64,000 nt of DNA from Pleurodeles waltl (Eukaryota; Chordata; Amphibia; Caudata; Salamandridae): positions 349,922,027-349,986,026 of the forward strand of contig NC_090439.1 in assembly GCF_031143425.1 (NCBI RefSeq), given 5' to 3'. The notes under the pieces were generated by a model. It saw only the letters and a list, made by a program, of their open reading frames with translations. It ran no database searches and was not told the origin of the DNA. Every line of letters starts with the position of its first letter. Position 1 is the first letter of the stretch. Of the stretch, positions 1 to 10,977 are shown piece after piece. The position numbers were made by a program, and so were the translations under genes.

Positions 1-1426
1 TCATGAATACCAGCAGACATTTGCATTCTGCCTCTCCCATCTGCCTTCATGTGCAAAGACAGTATTTCTCCCACTTTACTTTAGGAAGCCATACATTGCC
101 AAATTCTACTAGAGACCTCAACACAGTTGGTATATTACTTTTTGCCGATAAAATATGATATTGTGTGTATAGAACAATCAATATGGTATCTGCCATTTCT
201 AGTCTCAATTTTCAGTAATTTCCCTGAAGAAATTGGCCAATGGCTCCATAGCTAACGAGAAAATCACAACAATTGCAGACTACAGCCTTTGACCAAGTCC
301 CCATACTGGTATGACATGTCCAGTGCTTACTGTGGCCATTGTGTCTGAGTAGAGTAATCCTATCCAGGTGTGGATCTCAGTCCCTAATTCCATTTTCTTT
401 GGAATTGCAAATAGATTTTGCCTGAAGGCTTTCTTGATCCAGTGATGCAAATACCAGCTTCAGTTTAAAATCATAGCTCACATCCATAATATAAAACAAT
501 CTTACCAGACGATACAAGGTAGTGTGGCCCAGGACAAACCAACTTTAGTCACTGTCTATAAGTACAGTGAGAATGAGCATCAGCCTGTTGCCTAATTCTT
601 TCCCTTGTGTTTTATAGTTTAGATTAAGAATGGATAGGGGACAGTATGAGTTGACTCTAGTGGTTCTTGGCCCAGCCTGGGTAACACTACTGTGATCACT
701 TCTCAGTTAACTGGGGCAATGATCCTCTTTGTATAGCAGTGTTGTGCATAGCTAAAAGGTGTGGGATCAAACGTGAGTAGCATACAGAGTAGAGTTCTAG
801 CTGATTGTTTTCCCCATTGCTAACTGGTGCACGGCTGGTTTAACTTCTGTAATTGTCAGAGCTGCATCCAACTCTTCCTGCTGCCACAGCAACACCATGG
901 GTAGGACAGTTGTGTTTAGGTACACTTTTGTACGGTCTTGTACGATGGCTGGAGAACAGGGTCAGACTGGGACAAAATATAGGCCTGGGCACCAAAGTAA
1001 AAATAGCCCCATTAGCAAATCAGGGCAGTTTTGAACTTATCAAGATATGCTGTATATGTGTTTGGCAGGGTATAAGAAACTACATTCATTTGTGCCTGCT
1101 ACAGGCAATATTTGTGGTAGTGTCAGGCACATTGCCAGTAAACACCAGCTTACCACACCAGACCATAAAAGGCCCACAAACAGCCAGAACACTAGCAAAC
1201 ACATTGACCTGCCAGCCCAGCCCCTCAGGCACTGTCTGGCCCTCATGGGATGGGGATAGCTGGCGGTAATAGTTAGCGACCCGTTAGGTTGGTCACAGCT
1301 CCCCAGCTGCTCCACGGTCTTCCCACCAGCTCCACCCACATTCTCTTCAGCACATCTTGTGATGCTACTGTCCAGGCTCTGCCACACTCGCCATCCCACA
1401 TAGGCCCCTTCCACCTCACAACACAT
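1..1426. other. No recognised gene
   Basis: I see no recognisable gene or element in this stretch. A 128-codon open frame on the minus strand (1040-1426) has no motif I recognise and codes for a Cys/Trp/Leu-rich sequence that looks like chance coding. The GC content rises towards the MITE that begins at 1430. This could be old repeat DNA or the far 5' part of the L2 element that resumes at 2062. Confidence 0.4.
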
Positions 1427-1429
1427 TTA

Positions 1430-2058
1430 GGGGGTCATTCTAACCCTGGCGGTCCAAGACCGCCAGGGCTAAAATGACGGGGGCACCGCCAACAGGCTGG
1501 CGGTGCCCCGCTGGGCATTCTGACCGCGGCGGTTTGACCGCGGTCAGAAGTGGAAAACCGGCGGTCTCCCGCCGGTTTTCCGCTGCCCATTTGAATCCTC
1601 CATGGCGGCGCAGCTCGCTGCGCCGCCATGGGGATTCTGACAGCCCATACCGCCATCCTGTTCCTGGCGGTTCGCCCGCCAGGAACAGGATGGCGGTAGG
1701 GGTTGTCGTGGGGCCCCTGGGGGCCCCTGCAGTGCCCATGCCAATGGCATGGGCACTGTAGGGGCCCCCGTAAGAGGGCCCCACAAAGAATTTCACTGTC
1801 TGCATTGCAGACAGTGAAATTCGCGACGGGTGCCACTGCACCCGTCGCACCTTCCCACTCCGCCGGCTCCATTCGGAGCCGGCGTCCTCGTGGGAAGGTA
1901 GTTTTGCACTGGGCTGGCGGGCGGCCTTTTGGCGGTCGCCCGCCAGCCCAGTGCAAAACCCAGAATACCCTCAGCGGTCTTCCGTCCGCGGAGCGGTATT
2001 TTGGAGGGGGAAGTCTGGCGGGCGGCCTCCGCCGCCCGCCAGACTTAGAATCACCCCC
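1430..2058. mobile_element. Hairpin-chain MITE, copy A (Harbinger-like)
   Basis: A 629-bp GC-rich non-autonomous element flanked by TTA on both sides (1427-1429 and 2059-2061), the 3-bp target duplication typical of PIF/Harbinger. Its ends are imperfect inverted repeats beginning GGGGGTCATTCTAA and ending TTAGAATCACCCCC. The interior is a head-to-tail chain of about a dozen palindromes, for example 1519-1548, 1789-1821 (33 nt) and 1901-1959 (59 nt). There is no coding potential; open frames on both strands are by-products of the high GC content. Related copies lie at 13894-14481 and 62102-62715. Confidence 0.85.
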
Positions 2059-2389
2059 TTAAAGTAGGATGCTGCGTTGCCACGAGTAGTAGGTGCTGGT
2101 GCTCCAAAGGCATGCCAAAGGCAAGCCTCTTGGCACCCGTCCATGACTGGATCGCGCACAACAGCAGGACACCTGGTCCTCCCCCCTTTTACTGCTACAC
2201 CACCAAGGAGCTTCAGGCCCTGAACATCGGACCCCCGCAACAACAGCTGCTTCACGGCCTCCCCACGATTGACCAAAGGACCCTTCAGCTGCCAACACTG
2301 CCACTTCTCCTTCAATATGGACCCACCAGCCCTAACGATACCCGTACCGCACCCTCACAGAAGACTACAACCAATAAAAAACCTTTCCA

Positions 2390-3083
2390 GTCCATCCTGC
2401 TCAACGTCCTCTCCCTATGCAAACATGCCACGGAAATCTGGGACACCATCACCACCTACGACCTGGACATCACTTTCAACACTGAAACGTGACTTACCTC
2501 CTCCTTAAACCCTGACATTGCCAGGGCCACCTCTGCTGGCTACAAGATGATACACCGAGACCACACTAACAAACATGGCAGTGAAATCGCCATCATATTC
2601 AAGGAATCCATTCAATTCACCATAACAGACAATGACCAAATAGCCTTCATGGAACACCTCACCTTCTAACTCCAGACCAATGCTAACACCACAATGCAAG
2701 GCACCTCACTGTACAGACCTGTGGGACCATGCCCTGCCTTCTGCAATGCCATCACCAACCTCATTGCCCCCTTCGCCATTGACTCCCTTCACTACCTCCT
2801 ACTCGGCAATCTCAATTTACACCTTAACAGCTCCAACTCCACCTCTCTCCCGGAGAACCTCAGCAACATTGGCCTCACCCAGCTTGTCACCGAACCCACC
2901 CACAAAGCTGGGTACACACTGGACTCCATCTTCACTTCCAGCGAGAGAATCAAATTCACCCATCTCACGGAACTCACCTGGGCTGACCACTACATCGTCC
3001 ACTTCACCATCTGCAACACGCAGCACACCATCTCCAAGCACCATAGCACCATAGCACCCACTATCGGTGCTGGGGCAAGGTAA
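2390..3083 (+). pseudogene. L2 LINE apurinic endonuclease region
   Basis: In broken frames the N-terminal part of an APE-type endonuclease of a LINE ORF2 can be read. The start resembles a 'LNVLSLCKHATEIWDTI' segment near 2400, followed by 'AGYKMIHRD' near 2540. The usual GDFN motif appears as GNLNLHLN near 2810, so the aspartate is lost. 'YTLDSIFTSSERI' and 'ADHYIVHFTI' follow at 2920-3010, in the places of the conserved DLIF and SDH motifs. The family enzyme nicks target DNA; this copy cannot be functional. Confidence 0.65.
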
Positions 3084-3639
3084 TTGAGGCCCTATGGACA
3101 CAGGCTCTGGGCACGTCGCAACCTAAGCCCACTGCAGACATCAACCACGGCATTCAGAACTTCACCACCTGGATCACCAAATGCACCGACAAAGCTGCAC
3201 CACTATAACAAGCTAAAACCAACAACACCTCCAAGAAAGCAGGATGGTACACTCTGGAGTTCAGAAATGCCAAACACAACTGCCACCTACTCAAGAAACA
3301 ATAGTGCACAACCAAAGACCCCTCCGACAGAGCAGCACGGAAGGTGGCCCTCAACAACTATCACCATTACATCAAGGCAGCCAAGAAAGCAGCTATCACT
3401 GCCCACATCTCAGTCAACCACATGAAGGAACTCTTCAAAACCATCAAGGAATTCTCCAACCCAACAGCCACAGACACCACCATCCACCCAAACCAGGAAT
3501 TCTGTGACACCCTCTCAGACTACTTCCACAGCAAGATCACTGCCAGCTACAACTTCAACCCACCACTTCCAACCTTGACAATCTCCCTCAAACAAAGAGC
3601 TCCAGCCACACGATAACCAACTTGTCCTCAAACACCACG

Positions 3640-5123
3640 CAGACCACCCCAACCATTATGAGATCCATCCACTAGGGACCACTGTCCCCTGCTCGCACCA
3701 TTTTTTCAACCTCAGAACTTACTCCATCAGCACAGAACTAACCAGCATCCTCAACCCCTCCATGTCCACTGCAACCTTCCTGGATAGATGGAAGCACGCA
3801 GAGGTCAGATACCTCCTAAAGAAACCCTCCTCCAACCCCAGCAACATCAAAAAATATAGACCAATCTCCCTGCTCTCCTACCTTGCCAAAGTACTCAAAA
3901 AAGCCAGTGACCAACAATTTTCTGAACACCTAGAATGAAGCCCTCACAATCTGTATTCTGCGCCAACCAAAGCACAGAGACCTCACTGATCGTCACCACA
4001 GAAGACATCAGGATCCTCCTTGACAGATCGTACTGGACCTCTCCATGGTGTTTGACACAGCCTCCCACCACACTCTTCTCAGCAGACTCCACAACATAGG
4101 CATTCAAAAAAACGCCCTCATGTGGATTGTCTCTTTTCTCTCAGACTGCACTCAGAGCATCCGCCTTACCCTCTTCACCTCTGCACCTAAGACCATCACC
4201 TGCGGCATACCCCAAGGATCTTCCCTCAGTCCCACATTTTTCAATATCTACATGACCCCCCCTTGCAGGCAAAGTCAGATCCCCTGGACTCAACATAGTC
4301 CCCTGCGCAGACAACACCCAACTGATCCTCTTGCTCACTGAGAACCCCCACAATGCCTAAACCAACTTCTGCAATGTCTTCACCAATGTAGCAATATGGA
4401 TGAGAGACAGCTGCCTCAAACTTAACACTGACAAATTGGAAGTCCTGATATTCGTGAAGAGCACCTCTGTATGGAAAAATAACTGGTGGCCAGCAGAACT
4501 AGGACCAACACCCACCCAATCTGACCACGCATGAAAGCATCATCCTCAACAGCCAACTGTCGATGAAGCAACAAGTAAACCCAGTCTCCTCCTTCTGCTT
4601 CTACATACTCTGAATGTTCCACCAAATTTTCAAATGGAATCCACCTGACACCAGAAAAACCATCACACATGCACTGGTCACCAGCCACCTGAACTTCAGC
4701 GATGCTCTCTATGCTGGAATTCCCACCCAACTTCTCAAAAGACTCCAGACCATTCAGAACACCATAGCTAGACTTATCCTGAACCTCAACAAACACACCA
4801 GCATCACTCCTCACCTCAGGGACCTCCAATGGCTCCCGATTCAGAAGAGATACCAGTTCAAGATCCTCACACTGACACACAAAGCTCTACAAAATCAAGG
4901 GCCATCCTGCATCAACCATGGACTAAGCTTCCACATCCCCGCAAGACAGCTGTGCTCCACCACGCTTAACCTTGCACCCCCCGCACATCCATCGCACCCA
5001 CAGTGGGGGCCGCGTGTTCTCTACATGGTAGCCAAGTACTGGATCAACCTGCCGCCCCCCACACCTTGTGATGAATCCCTTTTTGGCAGTTTTCAGAAGA
5101 AGACTCAAGACATGGCTCTTTGA
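3640..5123 (+). pseudogene. L2 LINE reverse transcriptase and C-terminal region
   Basis: Reverse transcriptase of the same L2 element in several frames. 'KKYRPISLLSYLAKVLKKA' lies near 3850-3905. The catalytic palm is read at 4045-4320, with 'GIPQGSSLSPTFFNIYM' (about 4203-4253) and a degenerate YADD-like 'CADNTQLIL' near 4304, where tyrosine and the second aspartate have changed. The C-terminal 169-codon frame (4614-5123) carries 'LQWLPIQKRYQFKILTLTHKAL', the L2/CR1 signature. Multiple frameshifts separate the pieces. Confidence 0.7.
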
Positions 5124-5389
5124 CATGGACATGGCACTCTCAGCACCCAGATACCCTTAGGGGTGATAGTGCTGCTCTATACAATGATTGATTGAATGAA
5201 TTTCTTATTTATTTCCATTTGGAAGCCTGCTATTGTGCCCATTGCCTTGAGTATAGATGTGTGTGTGTGGTGGGGGGACCAGGGGAGGAAGTGTGTCTGT
5301 GATCCATCGACTTCCTGAAATGATGTCAGCAGGGGAACTGATACTGGGCTCCATGGACACTCTGCCAATGAGTACTCATGTTCAAACTC

Positions 5390-6370
5390 ATCCCTTTGAA
5401 GTGTCAGAGAGTGATCGTCCAGCCTGGCAGCTGTTTCTCTGGTATAGCTTGAAGAAAGACACATTTCTCATGACAATCTCAATACGCTTCTGGGCAGTTA
5501 TCAAGGTCCCTTTTACAGATGTCACTTTCCAAGCGACAACCTCAAAAGGCAGCAAGAATTTGCTCCAAGGATGCTGGTTTATGACTAGCACCAGATCACC
5601 AATGTGAATGCTTTACTTCTGGCACATCTTGTCAGAGAGATATGGTCATTCTGGGCCTGGTGCTGAGGGAGCGCTTTATCTGCTTCGTTCCTTAATGTTG
5701 AGAGTTCTACCACATGGGGAATGTTGTCATTCACTGCCCCAATAATGCATATAGCACTGGGGCTTACCTTGGTTGTGGCATGTGGCATGAGACGGCATTC
5801 CCTCAGAAAAGTGTAGAGAGCACACTCCTTGTTCTGTCCAGTTGGCAGGGTGATTCTGAGGGCTTTCTTTAAAGTTCACATAAATCTTTCGGTCTCTCCA
5901 TTGGCTTGATGCCAACGTGGGGTGATTCTCCTGTGATGGATGCCATGAGACTGTAAGTATTCAGTAAACTCCTGACTTGAGAATGGGGGACCACTCAAGA
6001 AACCATTGGCGGTCATGACCTTTTCCAATTGGGGAATCATTTGACTGGCTGTCGCTGACTGTATGATAACAACTTCAGGGTACTTTGTAAAATCATCTGT
6101 GATGACTAGCATATATCTGCCATCAGGTAGACTTCCAAAGTCAGCACTGGCCCTGTGTCATGGGAAAGGTGACGTGATCTGTGTGTTAATAGGTGCCGAT
6201 GACTCTGCAGGTCCAGCATCTTTACATTGCCTTAGTGTACGTTCTACTAGATCATCCAGATTCCAGAACCTAGCCTTGCACCTCAGTCTGGATTTGGTTT
6301 TGACAATCCCTTGATGAGCTGTGTGAGTGAGGTCAACCACTTGTTGCATGGTTCTCAGGATTACCAATCA
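5390..6370 (-). pseudogene. Ty3/gypsy integrase, decayed
   Basis: The minus strand encodes integrase pieces. A degenerate HHCC zinc-binding region with 'HQGIVKTKSRLRCKARFWNL' and a following Cys lies at 6158-6367. The catalytic core at 5876-6112 has 'VITDDFTKYPEVV', 'GPPFSSQEFTEYL' and 'PRWHQANGETERFM', supplying the first Asp and the Glu; the second catalytic Asp is not visible where TDNGPPF is expected. The C-terminal chromatin-facing domain at 5388-5591 includes 'PFEVVAWKVTSVKGTLITAQ'. Stops and frameshifts make it inactive. Its partners lie upstream in transcription order at 6582-7980 and 16150-17300. Confidence 0.75.
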
Positions 6371-6581
6371 GGGGCCTCTAATTTGACATCCTTCAGGAGA
6401 GACAGCTAACTCCAATTGAACATTGTGGAGGAAGGCCAGCATCAGCCTTGCTTCCTCTGGAGGCCTTTTCAGTGACTGTGTTCCAATTTCCAGATGCTAC
6501 TACGGCAATGGCCAGCTAGAGACATTCATCAGTAGCGGTGGCTGGAACAATGTCCGCAAGAGAGATGGGCAGTGATCTGGA

Positions 6582-7980
6582 TCACTCTACCACTAGTTGA
6601 ACATACTCCTCCGCTTCCTCAGCATCTGCCTCTTCTTCCACTGTGGCTGGCCTTGCATGTCTGGATAAATAATTAGCAGGATTTTGTGATCCAGGGTGAT
6701 ATAACACTGAGAAATGATATGCCTCAAGTTGAAGAATCAATTTTTTTACTCTTGGTGGCAGTTTGGAGGAGGATCTAATGAACAGAGGGACAGTGGTTTG
6801 TGGTCCATATGAGCCATGCATGGTTGGCTGTACAGTTAGATGTGAAAATGGTGGCAGTTGCAATGTACTGCAATGGCTTCTATTTCAATGTGGGAGTAGC
6901 TCCGTTCTGTCTCAGTCATGGCATGACTGGCATACGCCACTGGGGCCCAATCATCATTTGTTTGTTTTTGTGATAATACAGCCCCTAAACCAGAGGGGTT
7001 GCATCTACCGATTGCTCGGACTCAAAGCTGGGGACAAAATAAGTAAATGTGGTGTCTGCCAACAAAGCTCTTTTGGTTGCCTGTAAAGCCTCTTCCTGGG
7101 TGGGCCCCCGGCTCCATGTGGCATTGGCCCTGACAGTTCTTGAAGTGGGACAGGGAGGGCAGTCAGGTTCTGGGTCAAATGCATGTAATTGGGAACCATC
7201 CATAAAAAACTGTGCACACCCTTGACATTGGAGTGTTCCAGTGCTGATTGGATGTTGTGGACTTTTGCAGGATCTGGCATAAACCCCTCCTCCGAGAAAC
7301 AATATCCAAAGAGCACTATCTCCTTCTGAAGGAATGCACATTTCTCTTTGTGGAGCATAGGATCACTGTCCCGTATTCATCGGATGTGGCTCGGAGATGG
7401 TTCACATGCTCTTCTAGTGTAGGGTTGTGAACTAAGAATGTCATCACTGACATTGATAATGCCTACAAGACCAGTTAAAACTCCTCTGATTACGTCCTGA
7501 AATACTTCTGCAGCACTCAACAACCCAAAACGGAGGCGCTTGTACTGCAAAAACCTAAATTGGAGGAGCAGGTAGTGATTGCTCAAGATTCCTGGGCAAG
7601 CATTAACTGGTGGTATCCTGCACGGAGGTCCATTTTGGAGAACCACATTGAGCCACTGACTTCAACTACAATGTCATCAACAGTGGGTGTGAGGTGTCTT
7701 TCTCGTCAGATGGCCAGATTAGGCACATGCATATCAACACAGATTCTGACCTCCCCTGACTGCATGGGTTTCTGCGCCACCACTATTGGAGACACCCATG
7801 GTGTGGGGCTGTCAATCTTCTCAATGATGTCTGCTTGTTCTAATTTCCGTAGCTCAGCTTCCACCTAGAGGCACAGGTGGAATGGTACCCTCCGATGCTT
7901 CAGCACAGGTTGTATAGAGTCATCAATGTGAAGGTGTATAAGACAGTCTTTGAGAAATCCAATACCTGTTTAAACTAGAG
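6582..7980 (-). pseudogene. Ty3/gypsy reverse transcriptase-RNase H, decayed
   Basis: Reading down the minus strand, the RT entry segment (WVSPIVVAQKP, with RICVDM following) lies near 7740-7815. 'FSKMDLRAGYHQLMLAQE' is near 7600, 'LRFGLLSAAEVFQDVIRGVL' near 7470-7540, and the YVDD box is eroded to 'INVSDDIL' near 7440. The thumb/connection includes 'GFMPDPAKVHNIQSALEH' near 7230-7300. RNase H ends in 'FSVLYHPGSQNPANYLSRH' near 6650-6720. The family copies RNA into DNA inside virus-like particles. Many stops are present. The upstream protease-RT linker is missing at the 7982 junction. Confidence 0.75.
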
Positions 7981-7981
7981 A

Positions 7982-8508
7982 CTGTAAACACACAAGGCGT
8001 GTGGGGTGCTAATAGAGGCAGCAGGCCTGGTTAGTCAACAACAGAAGTATGAGTGTGGTGAGTGGCTAGACCTTTGAGGGAGTTCCCTTTACGCCCTAGG
8101 TGTTCTCACAACCATTATATTGTCATGCTTCATCATATGACAACTTAGCCCCACCCAGGTAAGATGATACTACCTGGGCGGACTCAACCTCATTGTTAAA
8201 AGAACTGCAGAGGGAGTGCTGAAATTTAATCTAGCTGGATAATACAAGGGATCCAGGTAAAGGTTGTGAATAATAAAATTACCTTACAAATCACCTGTTT
8301 TGTTTGAAAACATTTTAATGTAGGTGTTCGTAGGTAAGAATAAAAATAGGGGTGATGACTCTGTTGAGAATAATGACTCAAGGGGTCTTAAAATTGGGGA
8401 CCAACATATTTCTGCCCACACTAAGAGCCAAAAGGTCTGGGGCATTCATCAGGGTCGGGGATCCCTACGAATGGAGAGCCAAATTATATGCTCAACAGAA
8501 GGATAAGT
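7982..8508 (+). repeat. Inverted terminal repeat, left arm
   Basis: About 527 bp that match the reverse complement of 15586-16144 over nearly their whole length, with scattered substitutions and one ~30-bp gap near 8010. Features shared by both arms are the blocks ATCATATGAC, ACTGCAGAGGGAGTGCTGAA, an AATAAAATTAC stretch that could serve as a polyadenylation signal, and ATTATATGCTCAACAGA near the inner end. The similarity ends sharply at GGATAAG/CTTATCC. In Penelope elements such repeats are called pseudo-LTRs and may be direct or inverted. Confidence 0.8.
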
Positions 8509-8523
8509 CCTCAAGAAACTGTA

Positions 8524-8549
8524 TGTATATATATATATATATATATATG
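8524..8549. repeat. (TA)n microsatellite
   Basis: A short run of alternating T and A directly inside the left inverted repeat arm. It lies at the 3' side of the minus-strand Penelope-like element. Confidence 0.9.
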
Positions 8550-9539
8550 AGGGGCCTACCTGAGTAATTCTGGGGGAGGCCTAAAGAGAAAAAAAGGATA
8601 ATGATAAATGATTGTGAGGTAACTGTGCCACTTCAATCCAAACCACAGCACACTAATGGTGTCAGGAACATGCCGTGGGCAACACACACATACACATGCA
8701 AGGGAGACAAAGTGATCTTGGGGCAGGGGCAGTCTATTAGTACAGACTTACACTGAGCAAAAAGGCAGTTAGCCTCTGGTCTGGGATGTTAACAGTGGGG
8801 GGCTGTCCCTAATAGTCACACTCTGTGTGGAAGAAGAAGACAGGATCCAAATTGAGGATCAATGAAAAATAAAGATTATGAATAAAACTAAAAAAAGCAA
8901 TTAGCTAAAGGGGGATAGCTGTTGAAGGTTGGTAGACTAGCTGCAGAAATAAGGGGATAATGTATACAAAGTAATTAGTGGATTAGTCTGACAGGGAAGT
9001 ATCACTTTGTGATACGGTAGGAAATTAAATGTCCTATTGGAGAACAAACATAAAAAGCCAGTATACTAGGATGTTTACCTCAGGTAAGGATAAGCCTAGA
9101 AGAATGAAAGGGGGCCTCCCTAGGGGAGTAATAGAACTTACAACTTCAAAGGCCGCAGCCTGGTAATGCACCTAAGGTCCGTGTCCCAGCCGCTCGTGTG
9201 CTGCCATGCGAGTGCAGCGGTATTTTAAAGAGGTTAAATTAATTGGTGCTGATTAGTTGCATAAGCGCCTCGGATGAGGCGTGGAAACAAATTACTTCTG
9301 GCTGCCCCGCCAGCCATAGATCGAACGTCCTGCTGCAGAGTCAGCCGGAGGGGCAGGAAATGACTGCAAGATGCCGTGCATCTATCCAGGCCTCGGAGTG
9401 CCAGGAACGGTAGTCCCTCCTCTATGAGGCTTGCGTGCCCGGTGGTTGCCGTGGCAACCTGGAGGTGTAGACGCTCCGTTCAGAACTGTCGGAGCCATTG
9501 TGCCGGGCCTACGGCTGGTTTTCCCTTGTCCAGTGAAAG
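8550..9539 (-). other. Probable 3' region of the left Penelope-like element
   Basis: No open frame. By position this is the 3' non-coding part of the minus-strand Penelope-like element whose coding end is at 10110. It contains small hairpins such as GCGCCTCGGATGAGGCG near 9266-9282 and a GC-richer block at 9170-9520. I could not identify a clear hammerhead core here. Confidence 0.3.
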
Positions 9540-10090
9540 AGCAGAAGGGGGGTGTGGGGGGGCTAAGAGGGCCTGAGAGGAAGGAGGGAAAGGAGAAAAA
9601 AAGAGTTATAGTGAAGGGGGGGTTGGGTGCCAAAGGGGGCCTAAGGGAAAGAAAAGGAAGAAGGAGCAAAAGACTTAAAAGTGAAAGGAGGGGTGGGTGG
9701 CGGGGTGAGCGAAGGAAAAGGGAACATAAAGAGGCCACCAACAGGAGACTCAAAGGGGTGAGAAAGGCACATGAGAGGAGATTGAACACAAAAAGAAGAG
9801 CGATAGTAAAGGGAAAAAGAGGAACATGGGAGGGCGAGGAGAGGAGAGGGGGGAGAGGTAAGTGGAAAGGGGAAAAAAAGAAAAGGGGATATAATAAGGA
9901 GGGCTGATAAAAGGTGCTGAAAGGTTGGAAACAAAGGGAGAGGCAAGAGGGGGAAGATGGTAAGAAAAAAGAGAAAGGGGGAGGAAAGAGCAGGAGGTGG
10001 GGGAAAGGTTGGAGATGATCAATAGAGGTTAAAGGGGTTAAAAGATAAAGGAAGAGGGAGTGGAAAGTAGAACATAGGGAAAAGAGTAGG
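9540..10090. repeat. 550-bp purine-rich tract
   Basis: Almost pure G and A on the plus strand for about 550 bases, with irregular GGAAAG, GGGAGA and AAAGAAAAG words. The long open frames through it (253 codons on the minus strand, 158 on the plus) are artefacts of low complexity, giving Phe/Pro/Ser/Leu or Lys/Arg/Gly/Glu polymers. It lies 3' of the minus-strand Penelope coding end. Confidence 0.85.
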
Positions 10091-10109
10091 TGATATACGG
10101 AGATGCTGT

Positions 10110-10259
10110 GGTTTTTACAGAGCCGACCATTGGATATTGTCATTGAGACCCATGGTGTCTGTATGTAGCCTCCACACCCATCTCTGTTCGTAAAACAGCA
10201 ATTTTGGCTTCAAGTTCATGGTCAGATTGTTAAGTTTGTTGATGACTTACCAATCTATG
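10110..10259 (-). pseudogene. Left Penelope-like element, C-terminal end
   Basis: The minus strand reads 'LLFYEQRWVWRLHTDTMGLN' and stops about ten residues later, at about 10110. A segment ending in 'W.W.L.T....GLN' is the usual C-terminus of Penelope/Neptune-type proteins after the GIY-YIG domain. It is the continuation of the GIY-YIG piece at 10726-10977, from which it is separated by the 461-bp insertion at 10260-10720. An in-frame stop lies just inside the junction. Confidence 0.6.
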
Positions 10260-10720
10260 GCCCTCATTACGAACATGGCGGTCCATTCCGCTACGCCGGC
10301 GGTGGTGGTAGAAACCGCCAACAGAGGAGCGGTTCGGACCGCCAAATAATGATCCAAATGCAACACACGCATCCCGCGAACCACCCACCGCCAGGATAGG
10401 AGTCCCACCGATGATGGCAGAGTCCACCCACAGGCCGTCGGAAAAGCCTAACCCGCCCATCAAATTATGAACCACCATTCCGCCGCCAGTTCCGGGGTGG
10501 GAATCACCGCCACACAAAGCCAGGTGGAAATGAACCAAATATAAGGAACCACGTACCGGAGTCCCACAGAACATGCAGCGGCAGCCATGGATAGAGAGCT
10601 GCAGATCATGCCAGCCCTTCTCCTTGCCATATACCTATACGACCGAGACCGCCGACGAAGATTCTGTTCACCGCCGACACGGCGGTCGGCGGTCTTTTCC
10701 ACCATGTTCATAATGACCGC
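10260..10720 (+). mobile_element. 461-bp Harbinger-like deletion derivative
   Basis: An insertion flanked by CTATG on both sides (10255-10259 and 10721-10725), of which three bases are probably the true target duplication. Its ends are imperfect inverted repeats: GCCCTCATTACGAACATGG at the left, and GCGGTCATTATGAACATGG read inwards from the right. Near the right end a frame starting at 10587 reads MDRELQIMPALLLAIYLYDR followed by an Arg-rich stretch. This resembles the start of a Harbinger transposase first exon, so the element looks like an internally deleted autonomous copy. It splits the left Penelope element. Confidence 0.6.
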
Positions 10721-10725
10721 CTATG

Positions 10726-10977
10726 TCATCGGGATTATGATTGTTCGTGATGTAATGTTCTGTTAGGTGGGTAGCATCCCGTCTGCATCTGATCGTGCAT
10801 TCGATGTTCACAGATGCGTGTGCCCACTCTCCTGGTGGTCATGCCGATATACATGAGTTGGCACGGGCATCTAATCATATAGATGATGTTTTTGCTATTG
10901 CAGTTTGTGAGATTCCTCAGTTCCCTTGGTGTCTGCAGGCCTTGTTCTAAAATCCTATTAGGGGATATCAAGAAAAT
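10726..10977 (-). pseudogene. Left Penelope-like element, GIY-YIG endonuclease piece
   Basis: The minus strand encodes 'NIIYMIRCPCQLMYIGMTTR' followed by 'RVGTRICEHR' (10800-10900). This is the GIY-YIG nuclease fold (Y..C......YIG.T.....R..EH) that Penelope-like elements use to nick target DNA. A frameshift lies after it: another frame continues 'LTEHYITNNHNPDD' up to the 10725 junction. No RT of this element remains; the sequence stops at about 10977, where the plus-strand Penelope element begins, so it is truncated at its 5' side. Confidence 0.7.

Larger units (their letters stand above)
2062..5196 (+). mobile_element. L2-type LINE, decayed
   Basis: A non-LTR retrotransposon remnant on the plus strand. 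It preserves, in order, an endonuclease-like region, a reverse transcriptase and the C-terminal region ending in the ITPHLRDLQWLPIQKRYQFK stretch characteristic of L2/CR1 LINEs. The 3' end is a short degenerate repeat around TGATTGATTGAATGAA (5183-5199), the kind of tail typical of L2 rather than a poly-A tail. Frameshifts and stops interrupt all domains, so it is an old, inactive copy. Its 5' limit is unclear because MITE A sits directly upstream. Confidence 0.75.

Noticed and set aside
853..1426. 128- and 138-codon frames near 1 kb
   Set aside because: No domain, signal or homologous motif was recognised; composition is consistent with chance frames.
1435..1956. Open frames of 80-173 codons in the GC-rich block, and similar ones at 13877-14476 and 62031-62774
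   Set aside because: These are translations of palindromic MITE DNA. The same frames occur on both strands because the sequence is self-complementary.
9382..10143. 253-codon minus-strand open frame
   Set aside because: It runs through a pyrimidine-rich tract and codes for a Phe/Pro/Ser/Leu polymer; only its first residues belong to the Penelope C-terminus, in another frame.
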